In this document: piece after piece, positions 12,501-26,486 of the stretch
How the letters are laid out: each line of letters starts with the position of its first letter
Position numbering within the stretch: the stretch's first letter is position 1
Assembly (NCBI GenBank): GCA_021307315.1
Contig: JAJSPD010000001.1
Span: forward strand, 620,001 to 684,000
Source of the DNA: Bisporella sp. PMI_857
Taxonomy: Eukaryota > Ascomycota > Leotiomycetes > Helotiales > Helotiaceae
DNA length: 64,000 nucleotides
Reading direction: 5' to 3'
Program-made: the position numbers and the translations under genes
The notes under the pieces: model-generated
What the model was told of the DNA's origin: nothing
Database searches by the model: none
Seen by the model: only the letters and a program-made list of their open reading frames with translations

Positions 12501-13276
12501 TAAGGTGGCTGGTTCGGTTGCTGGAGTCGTAGGTGGGAAAGAAATGGTTAACTCCGGATTTTCATCTGTCAAGAAAGCTGTAGGCAAATCAGGTCTGATG
12601 GGTGGTGTGCTCAACACCTTTGGGGACATTGATATTGCTGATGACCTTCGAGATATGTGGACGCACGAGTCAAAGGATCTCGAGAGGACATATTTGATAA
12701 GAACTCTGCAAGGCATTGCCCATCAAAAGGGCATTCGCATGACCTTCCTCTCTGGGGGTAAGAAGCTCTATCTATCTCTCAAAATACATCGCTAACATTC
12801 GTTTTATAGATGTCGGTTGTTGCGGTGCTGGTCTCGTCCACGACCCCAGCCATCCAGGCGATCATAAGACTATGTATCAAGTAATTTCATCGGCCATCGT
12901 TGCTGCACCACCTTCAAATTACGTCCTTAAGATGCTCCACAATAATAAACCACTGTACGTACCACAGAATGGACAGAAGACAACCAACCAGGTCTCCGAC
13001 ACGAAAGAGGACATGATGGAGATCTTCCAAACCGATACCAATGGCGGCGCAAGAGAATTAAAGAAGTTAATGGGAAGGAGGAATTATGTTGCGTTCGTGG
13101 CATACGATCCCGAGCAAATCGCACCAACAGGGTATGCAGCAAGCGTGCATAGCGGCAATCAAGGACTCGCGAAGCTGAGCTTAGCAATAGACTTCGTGGT
13201 GCAAGGAGACAGCGGATTTAGCCCGCCTACAAAATATGGCCCGGTGATAATTCCCAGCCTTGAGTTTGGGAGGTAG
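9567..13276 (+). CDS. WW-domain protein with PhoD-like phosphatase domain
   Basis: Exons 9567-12010, 12069-12757 and 12810-13276 give 1199 residues. The first 460 residues are disordered and Pro/Ser-rich. A canonical WW domain follows at about 470-503 (LPEGWIAHLD, a YYY core, second Trp in TQWEFP); WW domains bind proline-rich ligands. From about residue 590 the protein matches the fungal PhoD-like metallophosphatase family: GLGDQIYGD and the IDDHDIFDGFG motif are candidate metal ligands, and GPDCRSERNQRQ is a conserved loop. The second exon junction splits the DDHD-I motif and restores it exactly, which supports the model. There is no signal peptide or membrane segment, so a cytosolic phosphatase or phosphodiesterase scaffolded by WW contacts is inferred. 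The substrate is unknown. Start: first ATG after in-frame non-ATG sequence. Confidence 0.88.
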
Positions 13277-13616
13277 TTAATATGGTGTTATGATAGTCCT
13301 CCGTTTCTAGCTTGGGCAGTTGTTGATGGCGCATGGGAAACGATTTGAATGACGATATATCACTATTTGATGACGAAAGAAACATTTGGCATTTTTTGTA
13401 GATGGAGTTGTTTGAACGCGATAAACGTTGGTTCCATAACGTTTTTGTCATATATGCCAATCTCTCTCTCGGATCATGCAGTGTAGCGAGGAGACAATAC
13501 TTGTTGTAGAAATGGCCATGATTTTCTCAGTTCTCGCTAATGTAACTCATCGCTTTTAGGTGATGCCATTACTCCGTTTCAAAGCCTGCTTGCAGAACTT
13601 CCTTACCTAAAAGTAT
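13277..13616. other. Short convergent intergenic region
   Basis: 340 bases between the 3' ends of the PhoD-like gene and phosphomannomutase. Nothing recognisable beyond 3' flanks. Confidence 0.5.
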
Positions 13617-14613
13617 TCATAGATCGAATAGCTTCTTCAATTCCACTGCCGTCTCGTCTGGGTTGAGCACCGTGTGACCAATCGTTCTTGGGTCGCTGAA
13701 TATCTCGTAGTCGTTTCCGCCGGGATATGTCTTGTCTCCAAAGAAGTGTACGGTGGTATATGCAACACCACCCTCCTTCTTAGCCTCTGCTTCAAGGTGC
13801 CGTAACGCATAAGTCTTATCCCAGCCCACAGGAACCACATCGAATGAGATCTGGCCGCCAATCGAGTATCTGCCTCCACGTCAGCTTCCAAATTTACCAC
13901 CTAGCCTCTTGGCTAACCTCTGCCATAGTGAAATCTGGATGGGGAATGAGCTCACGTCAACCCATTATCAGGAAACTCCTTTTTCAGCTCCGCGATAAAC
14001 GTCTCCCGCACCTTATGCTCCTTGTCATACTTCTCAAAGTCGTTTCGCTCTTGGATACTCGCATTTCTCCCAATAGGGCTGACATTGATCATACCGTTTC
14101 TGAACTCTACGAAGGTTCCGCGCTTTATGGGGATGTCGAGATCGGCGACATAGTGCAGGATGAAGCGCACGAGGGACTTGTATTTCTCCTCGCCAAGCCA
14201 GGCGATGAAGGAGGTGCTCGCGAGGGGAACGCCGAGCTTATAGGCCGTGAGCCCGTTCTCGGAAAAGGCAAAGTCGAAGAGGGAGGTTACGGGTACATCG
14301 CGCGAGCCGAGCTGTTCTTGTTGCTACAGGACCTTAGTGTGGTTGATGGAATTTTGTGGGAGAAGAGGGATGAAAAAGATACCTTTGCAAGATCAGAACC
14401 GCCTACAAAGCCGATCGCTATTTGAGTGCGGAGTTTCGCGAGGAGGGCAGTCAATTCTGGGGTAATGGTCTGAAGAAGGAATCAGTAGGGCTGCGATTGT
14501 CAGGGCGGAGGGGCACATACTCGACGGGCGAGAGTAAGAGGCCCATCAACGTCGAAGAGGCAGATTGTGTTTGCGATAGGTCGCTGATCTAGTGGAGGAT
14601 ATTCTGTTGCCAT
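13617..14613 (-). CDS. SEC53: Phosphomannomutase
   Basis: Converts mannose-6-phosphate to mannose-1-phosphate, the entry step to GDP-mannose for N- and O-glycosylation and GPI anchors; cytosolic. Four exons on the minus strand: 14613-14521, 14469-14383, 14323-13956 and 13869-13617, giving 266 residues, the usual family length. Family motifs are [10 protein letters not shown], the cap-domain substrate loop [13 protein letters not shown] and the C-terminal [16 protein letters not shown]. The HAD motif I reads DVDGPLT where the family has DVDGTLT, a single Thr-to-Pro change (CCT for ACT) next to the catalytic aspartates. All other motifs and splice sites look intact, so I call it functional with a flagged residue. 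A 193-codon ORF on the opposite strand is a shadow. Confidence 0.92.
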
Positions 14614-14934
14614 CTTGTCGTAGTTTGGAATTATTGTTTAGCACAACTGCGAGTTTTGTTTGCGATATTCACAGTTTGGTGTTCGGCGGTCAGGAACCCA
14701 ACACACTTAGGACATTTGAGGTGGGGCAGCACAATACGATCCCTTGAGTACCCCTCTTTCCTTGGCGAACTCGGCTACGCTTGCCCTGTTACATATATAG
14801 AAAGAGGGAAAAAATGGAGAAGCAATTGATAGACGTTTTATCAATATTCTTCTAATATTGGAACCCCTATCTTTCCTTAGCTGAAGCTCGTCTTGATGCT
14901 CTTACAAAATATTGACATTGATTTCATCATTCTA
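14614..14934. other. Promoter of phosphomannomutase
   Basis: 320 bases holding the phosphomannomutase upstream region and the 3' flank of the aminotransferase. No other gene seen. Confidence 0.5.
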
Positions 14935-16420
14935 TCATTCTTCCTCTTCTATAATAATACCCCATTCATGCTGCACGTTTCCGTATTTGATGTCCGACAA
15001 CCACTGCTTCAAAGCGACCGCATAGTCTCCCCCCTTCCCGCTGCCCATCGATATATCTATCTCCACGTCTCTGAAATTAATGGCACTTACTGGCGTGATA
15101 AAGTAAGCCGTACCAGATACAAACGCCTCTACAAGTCGTCCCTCCTTCCATGCCTCCTCAACTTCAACCATGGTGTACACTCGCTCTACAACATCGACGC
15201 TCTGAACACCTACTTCAGTCAGGAACTTCGAGTCTTTCGTCAATCTTGCTCTAGCAAGGTCAAGAACACTCCGTCTTGTAATTCCATCAAGAATGATCTT
15301 CGAGTCTAGTGGAGCTGTGACAAGTTCCAACTTTCCTTCTCTCGTTTTCCATACCACAAAGAAGTTACTAGCTCCTGCTTCAGTTACCTCAAATTCTTTT
15401 TGATTGTTTAGTAACCACAAGATCTGGTCATAACCACGTTTTCGTCCTTCCATATGACTCACGAAGGCTGGGCCATAGTTTGCCCCAACCTTTGCATATC
15501 CGAAACCACCAGGCCAAGCTCGGGTATCATTCTTGGAGGCGAGAAGCTTCAGCCCGTATGGCTTGGGTGGGGCCCCTGGCGGAACTGCATCACCCGACAG
15601 ATCGGGCCATGGTGTGGCGATGATGAACAATAGTACTTCAGTCGGAGCAGTAACGCCTAGCTGCTCTCCGTTGCCAATAATAGTTGGACGGAGGTATAGG
15701 AAGGTTCCAGCTCTATCCTTTGGTAGCCATCCTGCTACAGTGTGAGACGCTATATGATCAAGGGACTGAGGAAATACTCACGAGCACCATCAACTTTTAA
15801 GAAAGCATGGATCAGTTTCTCCAGCTGAAGAGGGTTGAAGGATGGTAAAGCCACCCGAGTTGAACTCATATTTAATCTGGCACAGTTCAGATCGGACCGG
15901 AAGATACGCAGTTTGCCATCGTATCCGCGATACACCTTCATGCCTTCGAAACACTGTGTTGCGTAATGCAGACACGAAGCTGTTGGCATTATAGATAACG
16001 GTCCATATGGAACAATCTCAGGTGTGTGCCTGCCAAAAACCCAGAGTTAGCATGTCCATCTCGCCAATTGATGGTGTGTGGAAATCAGATATAAGCAAGT
16101 AAGTATAATGTTGAGATGAATAATCGTCAGAACTGTAGAATGATGGGATGACAATAAGCATTGAAAACCTACCACCCATGGTCATGAGTCCAATCGACCT
16201 TGAGCATATGATCCGTACATGACTTGAACGTCCAGACTTCTTTTGAGTTAATTTCTGGAACAGGCTTCGGATCAGTTGTTCTGGTTATCTTTATGTATGA
16301 AGCATCAAGGTCGCGAATCGCTGGCATTTTCCGAGCATCGGCCTTAGCATGTTTGATTCCAGCAGCTGTAAGTTCACTGATCGATGAGACACCGTTTTTT
16401 GTATCCCCATTTATAGTCAT
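14935..16420 (-). CDS. Branched-chain amino acid aminotransferase
   Basis: A PLP fold-type IV enzyme that interconverts leucine, isoleucine and valine with their 2-keto acids. It performs the last step of branched-chain synthesis and the first step of the Ehrlich pathway. Exons 16420-16173, 16029-15782 and 15734-14935 (minus strand) give 431 residues. Signature segments are YATQCFEGMKVYRG, RLNMSSTRVALP, GFGYAKVGANYGP (around the PLP lysine region) and TAPLDSKIILDGITR. The ATG at 16420 (MTINGDTKNG) is the only ATG before conserved sequence. Just upstream, a GTGAGT...CAG pair could be a 5' UTR intron or could extend the N terminus, for example as a mitochondrial presequence; this is unresolved. 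The first coding intron is rather long (143 nt). It is divergent from the acetyltransferase-like gene, sharing a promoter of about 0.7 kb. Confidence 0.9.
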
Positions 16421-17144
16421 GTCGAGAGTTGTACTTCGAATTGTTTTGTTCTGAATATTCGGCGTCAATAATAGCTATCAAAACCGTTATCAACTGCCAT
16501 TGACTCACAACTTAGTCTTATCTGCCAAGAGAGAAACCCTTATAATACTATTCTGAAAGTCAAATTGGGAAGGACAAAGACTAACATATAAATGAAGAAG
16601 GCCTCCCGGGAAATACTGAGATATATATAGTGAAACAAATCTATCCCTGGGGAATGAAGAACAGGTACCCTGGCCGATAGTCGTGGCCAACACACATAAG
16701 TTGAGCGAAGTCACGTGTTGCGGAAACGCCCTACGTTTGACAGATCAAAATTATGGGGTAAGTTAGATCCTCTGTTTCCCACTGAGAGAACTACTCTCTT
16801 GTAAGCTTTGATCACTAGACGGCTTGTAGAGACCATTTCTCGGGACAAAAAAACAAACCCCACGCAGGATGTGCTCTTGCGAAGTCTTCAATCCTTCGTA
16901 TTCGGAAAAGTCGTGACTCAGAAGTTTAACGTCTATGGAAGAAAAAGTATATTAAAGTGTACTTTGTTCTCCAGATTAGAGCCTCACATTCATTACATTC
17001 ATTTTTTATTTTTAGATAGGCCTGAAGTCAAACCTTTGAGCGTTGTACGTCTGAAGTCAAGGCTTTGTGCTCCACAGTTTATTGCGTGGACAGAGTTTGA
17101 GAAATACCAAGAGTTTGATTGTCATCTTGACGTCCTAGCTGACA
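16421..17144. promoter_or_regulatory. Shared divergent promoter region
   Basis: About 725 bases separate the start codons of the branched-chain aminotransferase (minus) and the acetyltransferase-like gene (plus). A TATATATA stretch near 16617-16627 is placed to serve the aminotransferase. An ORF of 161 codons at 16808-17293 is not conserved-looking and overlaps the first acetyltransferase exon out of frame. Confidence 0.4.
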
Positions 17145-18888
17145 ATGGAAAGGCGCTCTATTCCTGCAGGTCAGTTTCTTGTTTGTTACTATTTAATCCA
17201 TTGCAAGTTGCTGGTTGGTGGCGTTGTTTCTTATCTCGGCTCAATGGCAAGAACATTGTTGAGGTTGTGTCAGACATTGATTTTGAATCATAAGATAACG
17301 ATTTGTTTGTAGGCCTCCTGGGCAGGTACTATTCTGCACGTCATATTTACGGTCACTATCGAAGTTGTGGTGTTACCGGGAGGTATGTATTGATGTTTGT
17401 TTTTTAGAGAAAGAACCCTACATTATAATTTGGCTTATGGCTATTGAAATTCATTTCTTTATACGAGACATTGGAATATAATAGCTGCTCAATTTCCTCC
17501 AAAATTCGAAGTAATAATCTTCAAGAGTATGGCTGACTTGAAACAGATATATCATTTCCTTGGAGCAAGATCTCAGAAGCTTATTGAGGTACGCCTTAGC
17601 AAGAAATATTGCAAGGCATCCAGCACTCTGTTATAGCATCACAGCAGAGAAATTGGGGTCTCTGGCACAGCTTATCCGTCTTGAATCCATCGAGTTCAAT
17701 GATGTGGTTGAATTTAATAAATCAAGTCTTGCAGCCGGCAACGAAGATACTCTGTTGGCCAAACATATTGGTCGTGCACATGAACATGTCTGGAGTGACC
17801 CCAACAAGCCGATCTGGAAACTCATAGTTTTCACCCATGAGCGTGGATCATTAGCCAAGACAAGAGTAGTTGATCTTGCGTTCATCACTCATCATGCTAT
17901 TTCTGATGGGCTAAGTGCAGCAGCCTTCCACAAGTCCCTTCTTGAATATTTGACTGAGGCCGGTTCCGCTATAGGCCAAGAGTCGATCTGGCCATGCGTG
18001 ATACCATCAGACCTTCCCAAACCACGGAATATAGAAGATATTCTGTCATATACCGCAGCTCCTACTGAGGCTCGCCAAGCCGCATCTCCGTCTATTACAA
18101 AATCAATTACCCTGCGCATCCTCCCTACCAATCCAGACTTCGTATCGTGCGTCAGCATTCTAAGCATCCCAGAATCCCTTGTTCCTGGAATTTTAGTCTA
18201 CTGCCGTGACATAGGAACGTCTCTCACTGGGTTGCTTCACGCCCTATTTGCCATCTACCTCTCCAGGGTCTTTCCATCACAAACACTCACGGCAATAACA
18301 CCATACTCGCTGCGTAGCTGGACCTCCCTGCCACTCACCGAAATGGCGAACCATGTATCATACATCCGCAATATCTGGTCCCCCCTCGATAGTACTCGTT
18401 CCTTTTCCTCGGCAAACAATCCAACCTCAACACCAGGTTCCGCTGCTATAGAGGACACAATTATTAAGGTCATAACAACGAAATACCACGAGGAGATTAC
18501 GTCGGAGCTTCAGCAGGTTAATAGTCGAGGACCTCTCATCCTAAACGCCATATCCTCGATTCCTAACTTGGACTTCACGCAGTACTGCGAGTCCAACATT
18601 GGGGCTAGTAATTCGGCTACCTATGAGATTTCAAATCTTGGAGTCGTCACTGCACCTTCCCTGAGCGCTATAGACATAGAGAATGAAGCGGTGAAGTTGG
18701 AGAAGCTTGTCTTTACACAAAGCGCCATGGTCGCTGGCCCAGCGCTTGGTGTCGGCGTTGCGAGTTTGGCTAACGGCCCGCTGGTCATCAGTTTCTATTG
18801 GGAGGAGGGGGTTTTGACCACGGATCTTGTTGACGGTTTAAAGACCTATATTGAGGAGAAGTTCGGCCGTCTTGGCAAGTTGAAGTAA
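17145..18888 (+). CDS. Alcohol acetyltransferase-like (AATase family) protein
   Basis: A condensation-fold acyltransferase related to yeast Atf1/Atf2, which esterify alcohols or sterols with acetyl-CoA. Exons 17145-17169 (MERRSIPAG), 17313-17382 and 17547-18888 give 478 residues. The long ORF has a stop and no ATG before its conserved N terminus. The two upstream exons restore the family opening GLLGRYYSARH...VTGRY in perfect phase, which is strong support. The catalytic HxxxD motif is HHAISDG. The C-terminal family segment is NLGVVTAPS and beyond. The two introns (143 and 164 nt) are long for this locus. Placed head-to-head with the branched-chain aminotransferase, it could esterify branched fusel alcohols; that link is inference only. 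The first exon is the least certain part. Confidence 0.82.
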
Positions 18889-19452
18889 ACCGTTAGGTCT
18901 AACAAAACGGGTTTGGGAAAGTGACCGAAGGACTGTGAGTTACAAGATGACATAAAACGGATTTCAACAGTGGCATGAAAAACATTTAGAATAGTAGACA
19001 GATCCAACTCTGTATAGAATAATTCAAATAGATACCAGAAAGTTTCCTCACTGTTTTTTAATGCGTGGGCTTAAATCTACACGCATATCAGGGGCTATAT
19101 TTCGCTTGCAGGCATCCCTTCTTGCCAAGCATAGTGTCTTGCAAATGTTAGCAAAATTACGACACGTAAAATCAACTCAGCGTATCGATGATATTTAAAA
19201 TAAGCTCAATAAATGAAGAATTGGTATCTTGTACCCTGATGTATTGACTGTCGATTTCAACTTGGACTTAATGTTAAGGTTAAGGCTTTAGCATAAGTGA
19301 AAACCAAAACTCTAATAGAAGCCGCTGTCAATTTCTGCTTACGAAAAACAATAGAGCGAAACGATATAGAATCACAACGCATCGTACACGATAATTCTAG
19401 ACCTTGATTCAGAGCCTCTTCACCGTAAAGCCTAATCTACCGCGTATTCGGC
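18889..19452. other. Convergent intergenic region
   Basis: AT-rich 3' flanks of the acetyltransferase-like gene and the monooxygenase. No gene or structured element recognised. Confidence 0.5.
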
Positions 19453-20975
19453 CTAAAGGTTGGCGCCAGCCTTCCCATCCTCCTTTCTAATTCTCCGCCT
19501 CGCCTCTTCATTCCCTTTCTTCCACATGTGAATTCTCCTCAGGTGGCCAGCATCGAATTGCTCTCTCCACCATTTCTCCCACTTAGGTAATACCCTCCCC
19601 TGCCCATCCTTAGGCTCTCCGGCCAATTGCCTCACCTCCTCGAAGTACTCTTCGAAGTCTGGATAAAGTGCCGTAAAAGGTACACCATCGCCCCTTTTAT
19701 GGATTCTATCTTCCTCCCATTTCTTCTGTTCACTTTGGGAGGGAAGGCTTATTCTGCCTGCCAAAAAACGGGCTGCCAGAACAGCTTGCCACTCGAATAC
19801 TTTGAAGGTGAAACCTGCCGCAATAGCCCCTACGAAACAAAGCGTGGGATCTTCGCGCCAGAAGACGTGCTGATAGAGATTTGGAAGGCGATTGTTGCGA
19901 ATTGTGGCTGCGAGTTCCGGGAGGAAAGGAAGAGTCCAGGTATATCCTGTTCCAAAAATCACGTGGTCAATATCCTCTAGTTTTGTTCCGTCTTCAAAAT
20001 GGACGGTTCTCTCGCCAGTCTCTCGGCTGGAAGTGATGTGGCTTACGGGAGGACATCTTTTTATATTTGGATGCTGAAAAGCCCAGTCGGAGAAGTACGG
20101 GTGATATCGCCCACGGACAACGGAGTGGAGTGGTGTCTCAACGACATCAGCCATTGTGAAGGAAATATCAGCTCCGGAGATGCTGGCTCCAACGACAACG
20201 ACTCTCTTTCCTCGATACTTTTCAGGGTCTCTCCATGATTTGCTGTGCTCAACGGAGCCAGGAAAGTTTTCCGCAAATTCTGCTAATCCGCGAGTTGTAG
20301 GAATAAAAGGAACAGTGTAATGGCCGGATGCCACGACTACAGCATCAAAACTCTCAGTCCACCATTTATCGAGACCACTCTCAACATTTGGCTGCCTAAG
20401 AGTGACAACCCATTTATTGGTCTCTTTATCTTTATGCACCAATTCCGCAGTTGTATTGTAGGTGACCAATTTGTGGTATTGTTTTCGGTCCAGTAGGCTT
20501 TCAATGTAGCCTTCTACAACTTTCCAATGCCGAAAGGGAGAGTCTTCGCCATGTCGTAGTATATTTAGGGTAGACCTCTCTTCAGGAAACGGCTCCTGAG
20601 AAAAGCTCATTGCGTGAGCATCAATATTTGTTTCTAGGGTAGGATAAACTGTTGTCTCCGAAAACCGATACTGAGTATTATGTGGAATTTCCGTTGGGAG
20701 ATTATCAGGTATTGGCAAGGTGGCATCTGGCGTACGTGCGGCTAATTTTTCATAGTCTGTAAGCCGTTGAACATGATCTTTGGGGTCCTCGATCCTAGAC
20801 ATGGTAAGAAAGTTGACTCTGAAATTTTGAGAAAGACTGACCAACACCCTCCCGCCTTTTCCCTTCTTTCAAACAGTCGAATCTTATCAAATGCCTGTTC
20901 CTGGGACAATGCGTCTACAGTAATTGCTCCAGCTGGACCAGCGCCAATGATGGCAATTGACTTTATCGGTACCAT
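19453..20975 (-). CDS. Flavin-containing monooxygenase (FMO family)
   Basis: An FAD- and NADPH-dependent oxygenase, possibly acting on N or S atoms or as a Baeyer-Villiger type; the substrate cannot be read from sequence. Exons 20975-20842 and 20794-19453 give 491 residues. The FAD Rossmann motif is IIGAGPAG near residue 11. The junction rebuilds the GGCW-I element (GGxW in FMOs) exactly. The second dinucleotide motif is VVVVGASISGADIS (NADPH), and a GTGYTWTLPFLP motif lies near the C-terminal third. Two further in-frame ATGs upstream (21008 and 21074) could extend the N terminus; I chose the ATG closest to the Rossmann fold. There is no signal peptide. Neighbours across the 3' side are the acetyltransferase-like and aminotransferase genes. 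Confidence 0.88.
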
Positions 20976-22507
20976 ATTTAGATGCGCCAACTCTGGCCCA
21001 TGGGACATGCGGGGCCTAAGTATTGTACCAGAAGAAAAAAAGGATGGTGGACTACTGCGAAGAATACAATGCAAGGCTCCCTAGATCAACACAAATAGGA
21101 AAGTTCCCTGCTCTTGATCAAGGCGGGCAGCTTGTTTGATAAAGACATGTTGCTCAGGCATAGATTGAAGGAAGTGTCGGTGACAGAGGAGAAAGAAACT
21201 ACTTTATGGTGGGGGTAGATTGCGACATATTTGAAGAAGCAAAGCAAGAAAGGCTTAAGGTTAAGCCCAAAAGTACTAAATGTTGATCCGGGTGAGCGGA
21301 TTGCAGGATGATATCCTTATATCAGGATATTATTGCAATCAGAAGGTGTCCTGTCATGTCCGAGAAGCTCTATACACATTAAACAGATGTGCCCCAACTT
21401 ACCCAAGACCTGATTATGTACGCATATGCCGGGGGGACTTGAGGCTGAAATGTGATAGACTCACATTGGGGGTGCCCCTATTTAAGCGAGCATAAAAAAG
21501 TTGAAAAGCAATTCAAGGCTCAGCTCGTGGCTTGCGAATCAACCCGACACTGAGCATTTCTTACCTATCCGCCGAACGCCCGCAGGAACATTTTCATTTG
21601 TAAGGCTGATCGCGCGGCACGGGACGGCATACTATCAGCATCTTTGAAACCAATTTCTTAATCTTAAAATACGAAAATAGCAAGACTGGCCAGGTACCGG
21701 ACCAGGTTCTGAAGGCAGAATCGCAGGCACACTAGAAAGGGGCATCAAAGTAGTACTTCCTGCTTTGCTATTCCATTGAACTATGAGAATTGGCCGTGCT
21801 CTGGTGCAGCTCTTATTTTCTAGCGGGCTTTAATCTTAATTGCTCTTCTCCTTATGTGCGATTTCCTCAGACTCATCTGCACGTTCCCCCAGCTCCTATA
21901 TCTTGTTTGTCTCACGCGTCATGAAACGATTAGGCATACTCGGAGCCAGCCGTTGTAGTTGGCGTCTGGCGCTTTCGGGTCATTCTCGTTCCTGACTAGC
22001 AAGGCCTAGTTGTACGAATGTAGATTATGTCTGAGTTGATGTTTGGCTGATATCGTGAAGGTCAATACACAATCGCGGTCCCGATCACTATGGATCTTAT
22101 ATGGCCGTGAGAGATCATATTGGGTGCCATGTCTGGTGGACGGGAACTTCAGGTTCCTGAAGGTGGGATTATCATCACATCCCCATGTCCGCATTTAATT
22201 GATCCGAAGAGCTGCTTCGCATAAGTGCTGATCAGCTTCAAGATCTCTCACGCAGTCATGGAAAAAAAATCGAAGGTGCGTGGAGTACCCGAAGGCTTGA
22301 TTTCTGCAGCTATACCCGCTTAACGCTACACCAGGGACCAAGCTGTCCTACCGTTATCTGCGGCTGAGACAGATTTAGTACATCTATCCTCGAATTCCCC
22401 TTTGTTTTTTCCCTTCCTCTTTCCCTGTATCCCACCGCTCTTTTTTGGATCCCTTCGAAACTAGTCATTCTTTACTCTCACTTAGTCCGTCTTTATAATA
22501 TTCCAAA
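20976..22507. other. 1.5 kb gap with divergent promoters
   Basis: Holds the upstream regions of the monooxygenase (minus) and the Cys-rich GPI protein (plus). An imperfect hairpin lies at about 21299-21343 (arms around GATTGCA...ATATCCT). The plus-strand gene has a long C/T-rich leader just before 22508. No coding gene seen. Confidence 0.5.
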
Positions 22508-23309
22508 ATGTATCTCCACGCCGCTTTCGTCGTCTTTACCTTCGCTGTCGTTGAAGGTACTGCTACCCTCGCTCGACGGGTACCTTCTTCCGAGCTTGTC
22601 AGCCGTGATGCTGTTCAAGGATGGTCTCTCCAGTCTGGTAGTGCTCCGACTTCAGCACACTCTTGTGGGAACGGAGCGTATTGCCCGATAAATCTGCACT
22701 GTAACGCCATGGTCAACAATCACGAAGTTGCTGCCTGTTGTAGTTCCTGTAAGAGCAGAGCCTGCATTGTAAGATCAATACTAATACTTCATAGCCAACG
22801 ACTGTAGGGGCGAAGTTGAAGGCGCGCCAAGGTGCGCAGACCCATCATGGAATCTCTGGGTTGGCTATGATGGAAACGGCTTCTGTTGTGAAGCCGGATT
22901 TGTTGGGGTCTACGATATTACGAAAAGCGTGGCTGGCACTTGCGTCACTAGTGACAATATTGGAAGCCTGCGCACTGGTATCCTCACCTCTACAGGAGTT
23001 GGAGCAGCAGAGCCGACGATCGCCGTGCCACCTGCATCTTCCACATCTGCTGGCAGATCTTCTACCACGGCAGCCGAAGATACCGCTAAGCCGACATCAA
23101 GTCCTGCAAGTGGGAGCTCAGGTACGAGCTCAAATACGTCTGCGGATTCGAAGTCAGCGTCTACTACACCTACAGGCACAGCTGGCACAAGCCTAGCCTC
23201 AACTTCCACCTCTTCTACATTGCCGACGGAGACTGCTAATCGTGGCATGAAGGTTGATAGCGGAATGGGATTAGTTGGTGTCGCTTTCGTTGCTGCAGCT
23301 CTACTGTGA
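22508..23309 (+). CDS. Cys-rich secreted GPI-anchored-type protein
   Basis: Exons 22508-22748 and 22795-23309 (46-nt intron) give 251 residues. Residues 1-20 form a signal peptide (MYLHAAFVVFTFAVVEGTAT). A compact cysteine region follows, with CGNGAYCP and AACCSS in exon 1 and NDCRGE, RCADPSWNLW and GNGFCCEAGFVG in exon 2. The acceptor at 22794 was chosen because it is the only one keeping phase and rebuilding the cysteine block. The C-terminal half is a Ser/Thr-rich stalk (SSTSAGRSSTTAAED) ending in a hydrophobic GPI-type tail (MGLVGVAFVAAALL). The architecture resembles fungal cell-surface proteins with a small disulfide domain. Function is unknown. Confidence 0.75.
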
Positions 23310-23683
23310 TAATTTGACTATGATTGCGTCGAAAGTGGTCCGGTGATGAATTGGTGGTCTTGGTTAACAAACAAATTTGGGATTTCATGTGTAGTTGTGT
23401 AGAAGTACAAGTAGAAAAGTATAGAACAGGCCTTTTCTTTCAAATTCAATATTGCCTCTCAGTTTGGACCACACTTCTCATATCTTGTAACTATTTTATA
23501 ACACATTTTATTCCATGATAAGAATAGCGGCAGGAATTCCATACCGTTTTAAGCAGAAGTTGGTGAGGGGGTTAAAACAAGATACCAGTAATCTTTATGT
23601 AACAGGTTCTCCATATCGTAAGACAATGTACTGAGAAAAGTCTCATTATGATATACTATATACAAGTCTTGTGGTCTATTAAT
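23310..23683. other. Convergent intergenic region
   Basis: 3' flanks of the Cys-rich GPI gene and of the GH47 mannosidase. Nothing else recognised. Confidence 0.5.
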
Positions 23684-25984
<2,301 letters not shown>

Positions 25985-26486
25985 TGAGTGTTCAAAACCA
26001 TAACGCTATATGTTGCGGATTAGATGGACAGAGAAAGGAAATTATATATTAAGTGAAGCTGCTGTAGGATCAATGGTTAGCAATTGGATTCGGATCCATC
26101 CCCAAGAAGCCAGCTTGCGGTACAGCCTTGTGAAGTCTTGTCAGCCGTGTGCCGCCTTGGCATTCATTAACCACGAGACCGCACGTTCAAAAATGGCACA
26201 GAAAGTCACTACGTCAATGAAGTGGGAAGGTGTAAATATACTGATTGAGATCAGTACAGCTAGTCAGTGATTGAGTCTGTAAAATGAGGGTGAATCTTTT
26301 GGCTAAGGCTTGAACCTTAACGGGCCAAATCAACCTTGGGGATTAAAAGAATTATCAACAGGAAGAACGTTTATACTTGTATTACGAAGATTCTCGGTCG
26401 TGGTGCCTTGCTTCACTTCAATATCTCCTCAGCCTTTGGGGTTTTCCAGTCGTCAACGGCCTTACATCTAGGTCAAGATACTTACT
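25985..26486. other. Divergent promoter region, GH47 / ATG10
   Basis: 500 bases between the start codons of the mannosidase and ATG10. A short palindrome-like AAGGCTTGAACCTT lies near 26306-26319. No gene seen. Confidence 0.45.

Noticed and set aside
13844..14425. 193-codon plus-strand ORF
   Set aside because: Lies antisense to the exons of phosphomannomutase, whose motifs are clear.
16808..17293. 161-codon plus-strand ORF
   Set aside because: No conserved features; overlaps the better supported first exon and intron of the acetyltransferase-like gene in another frame.
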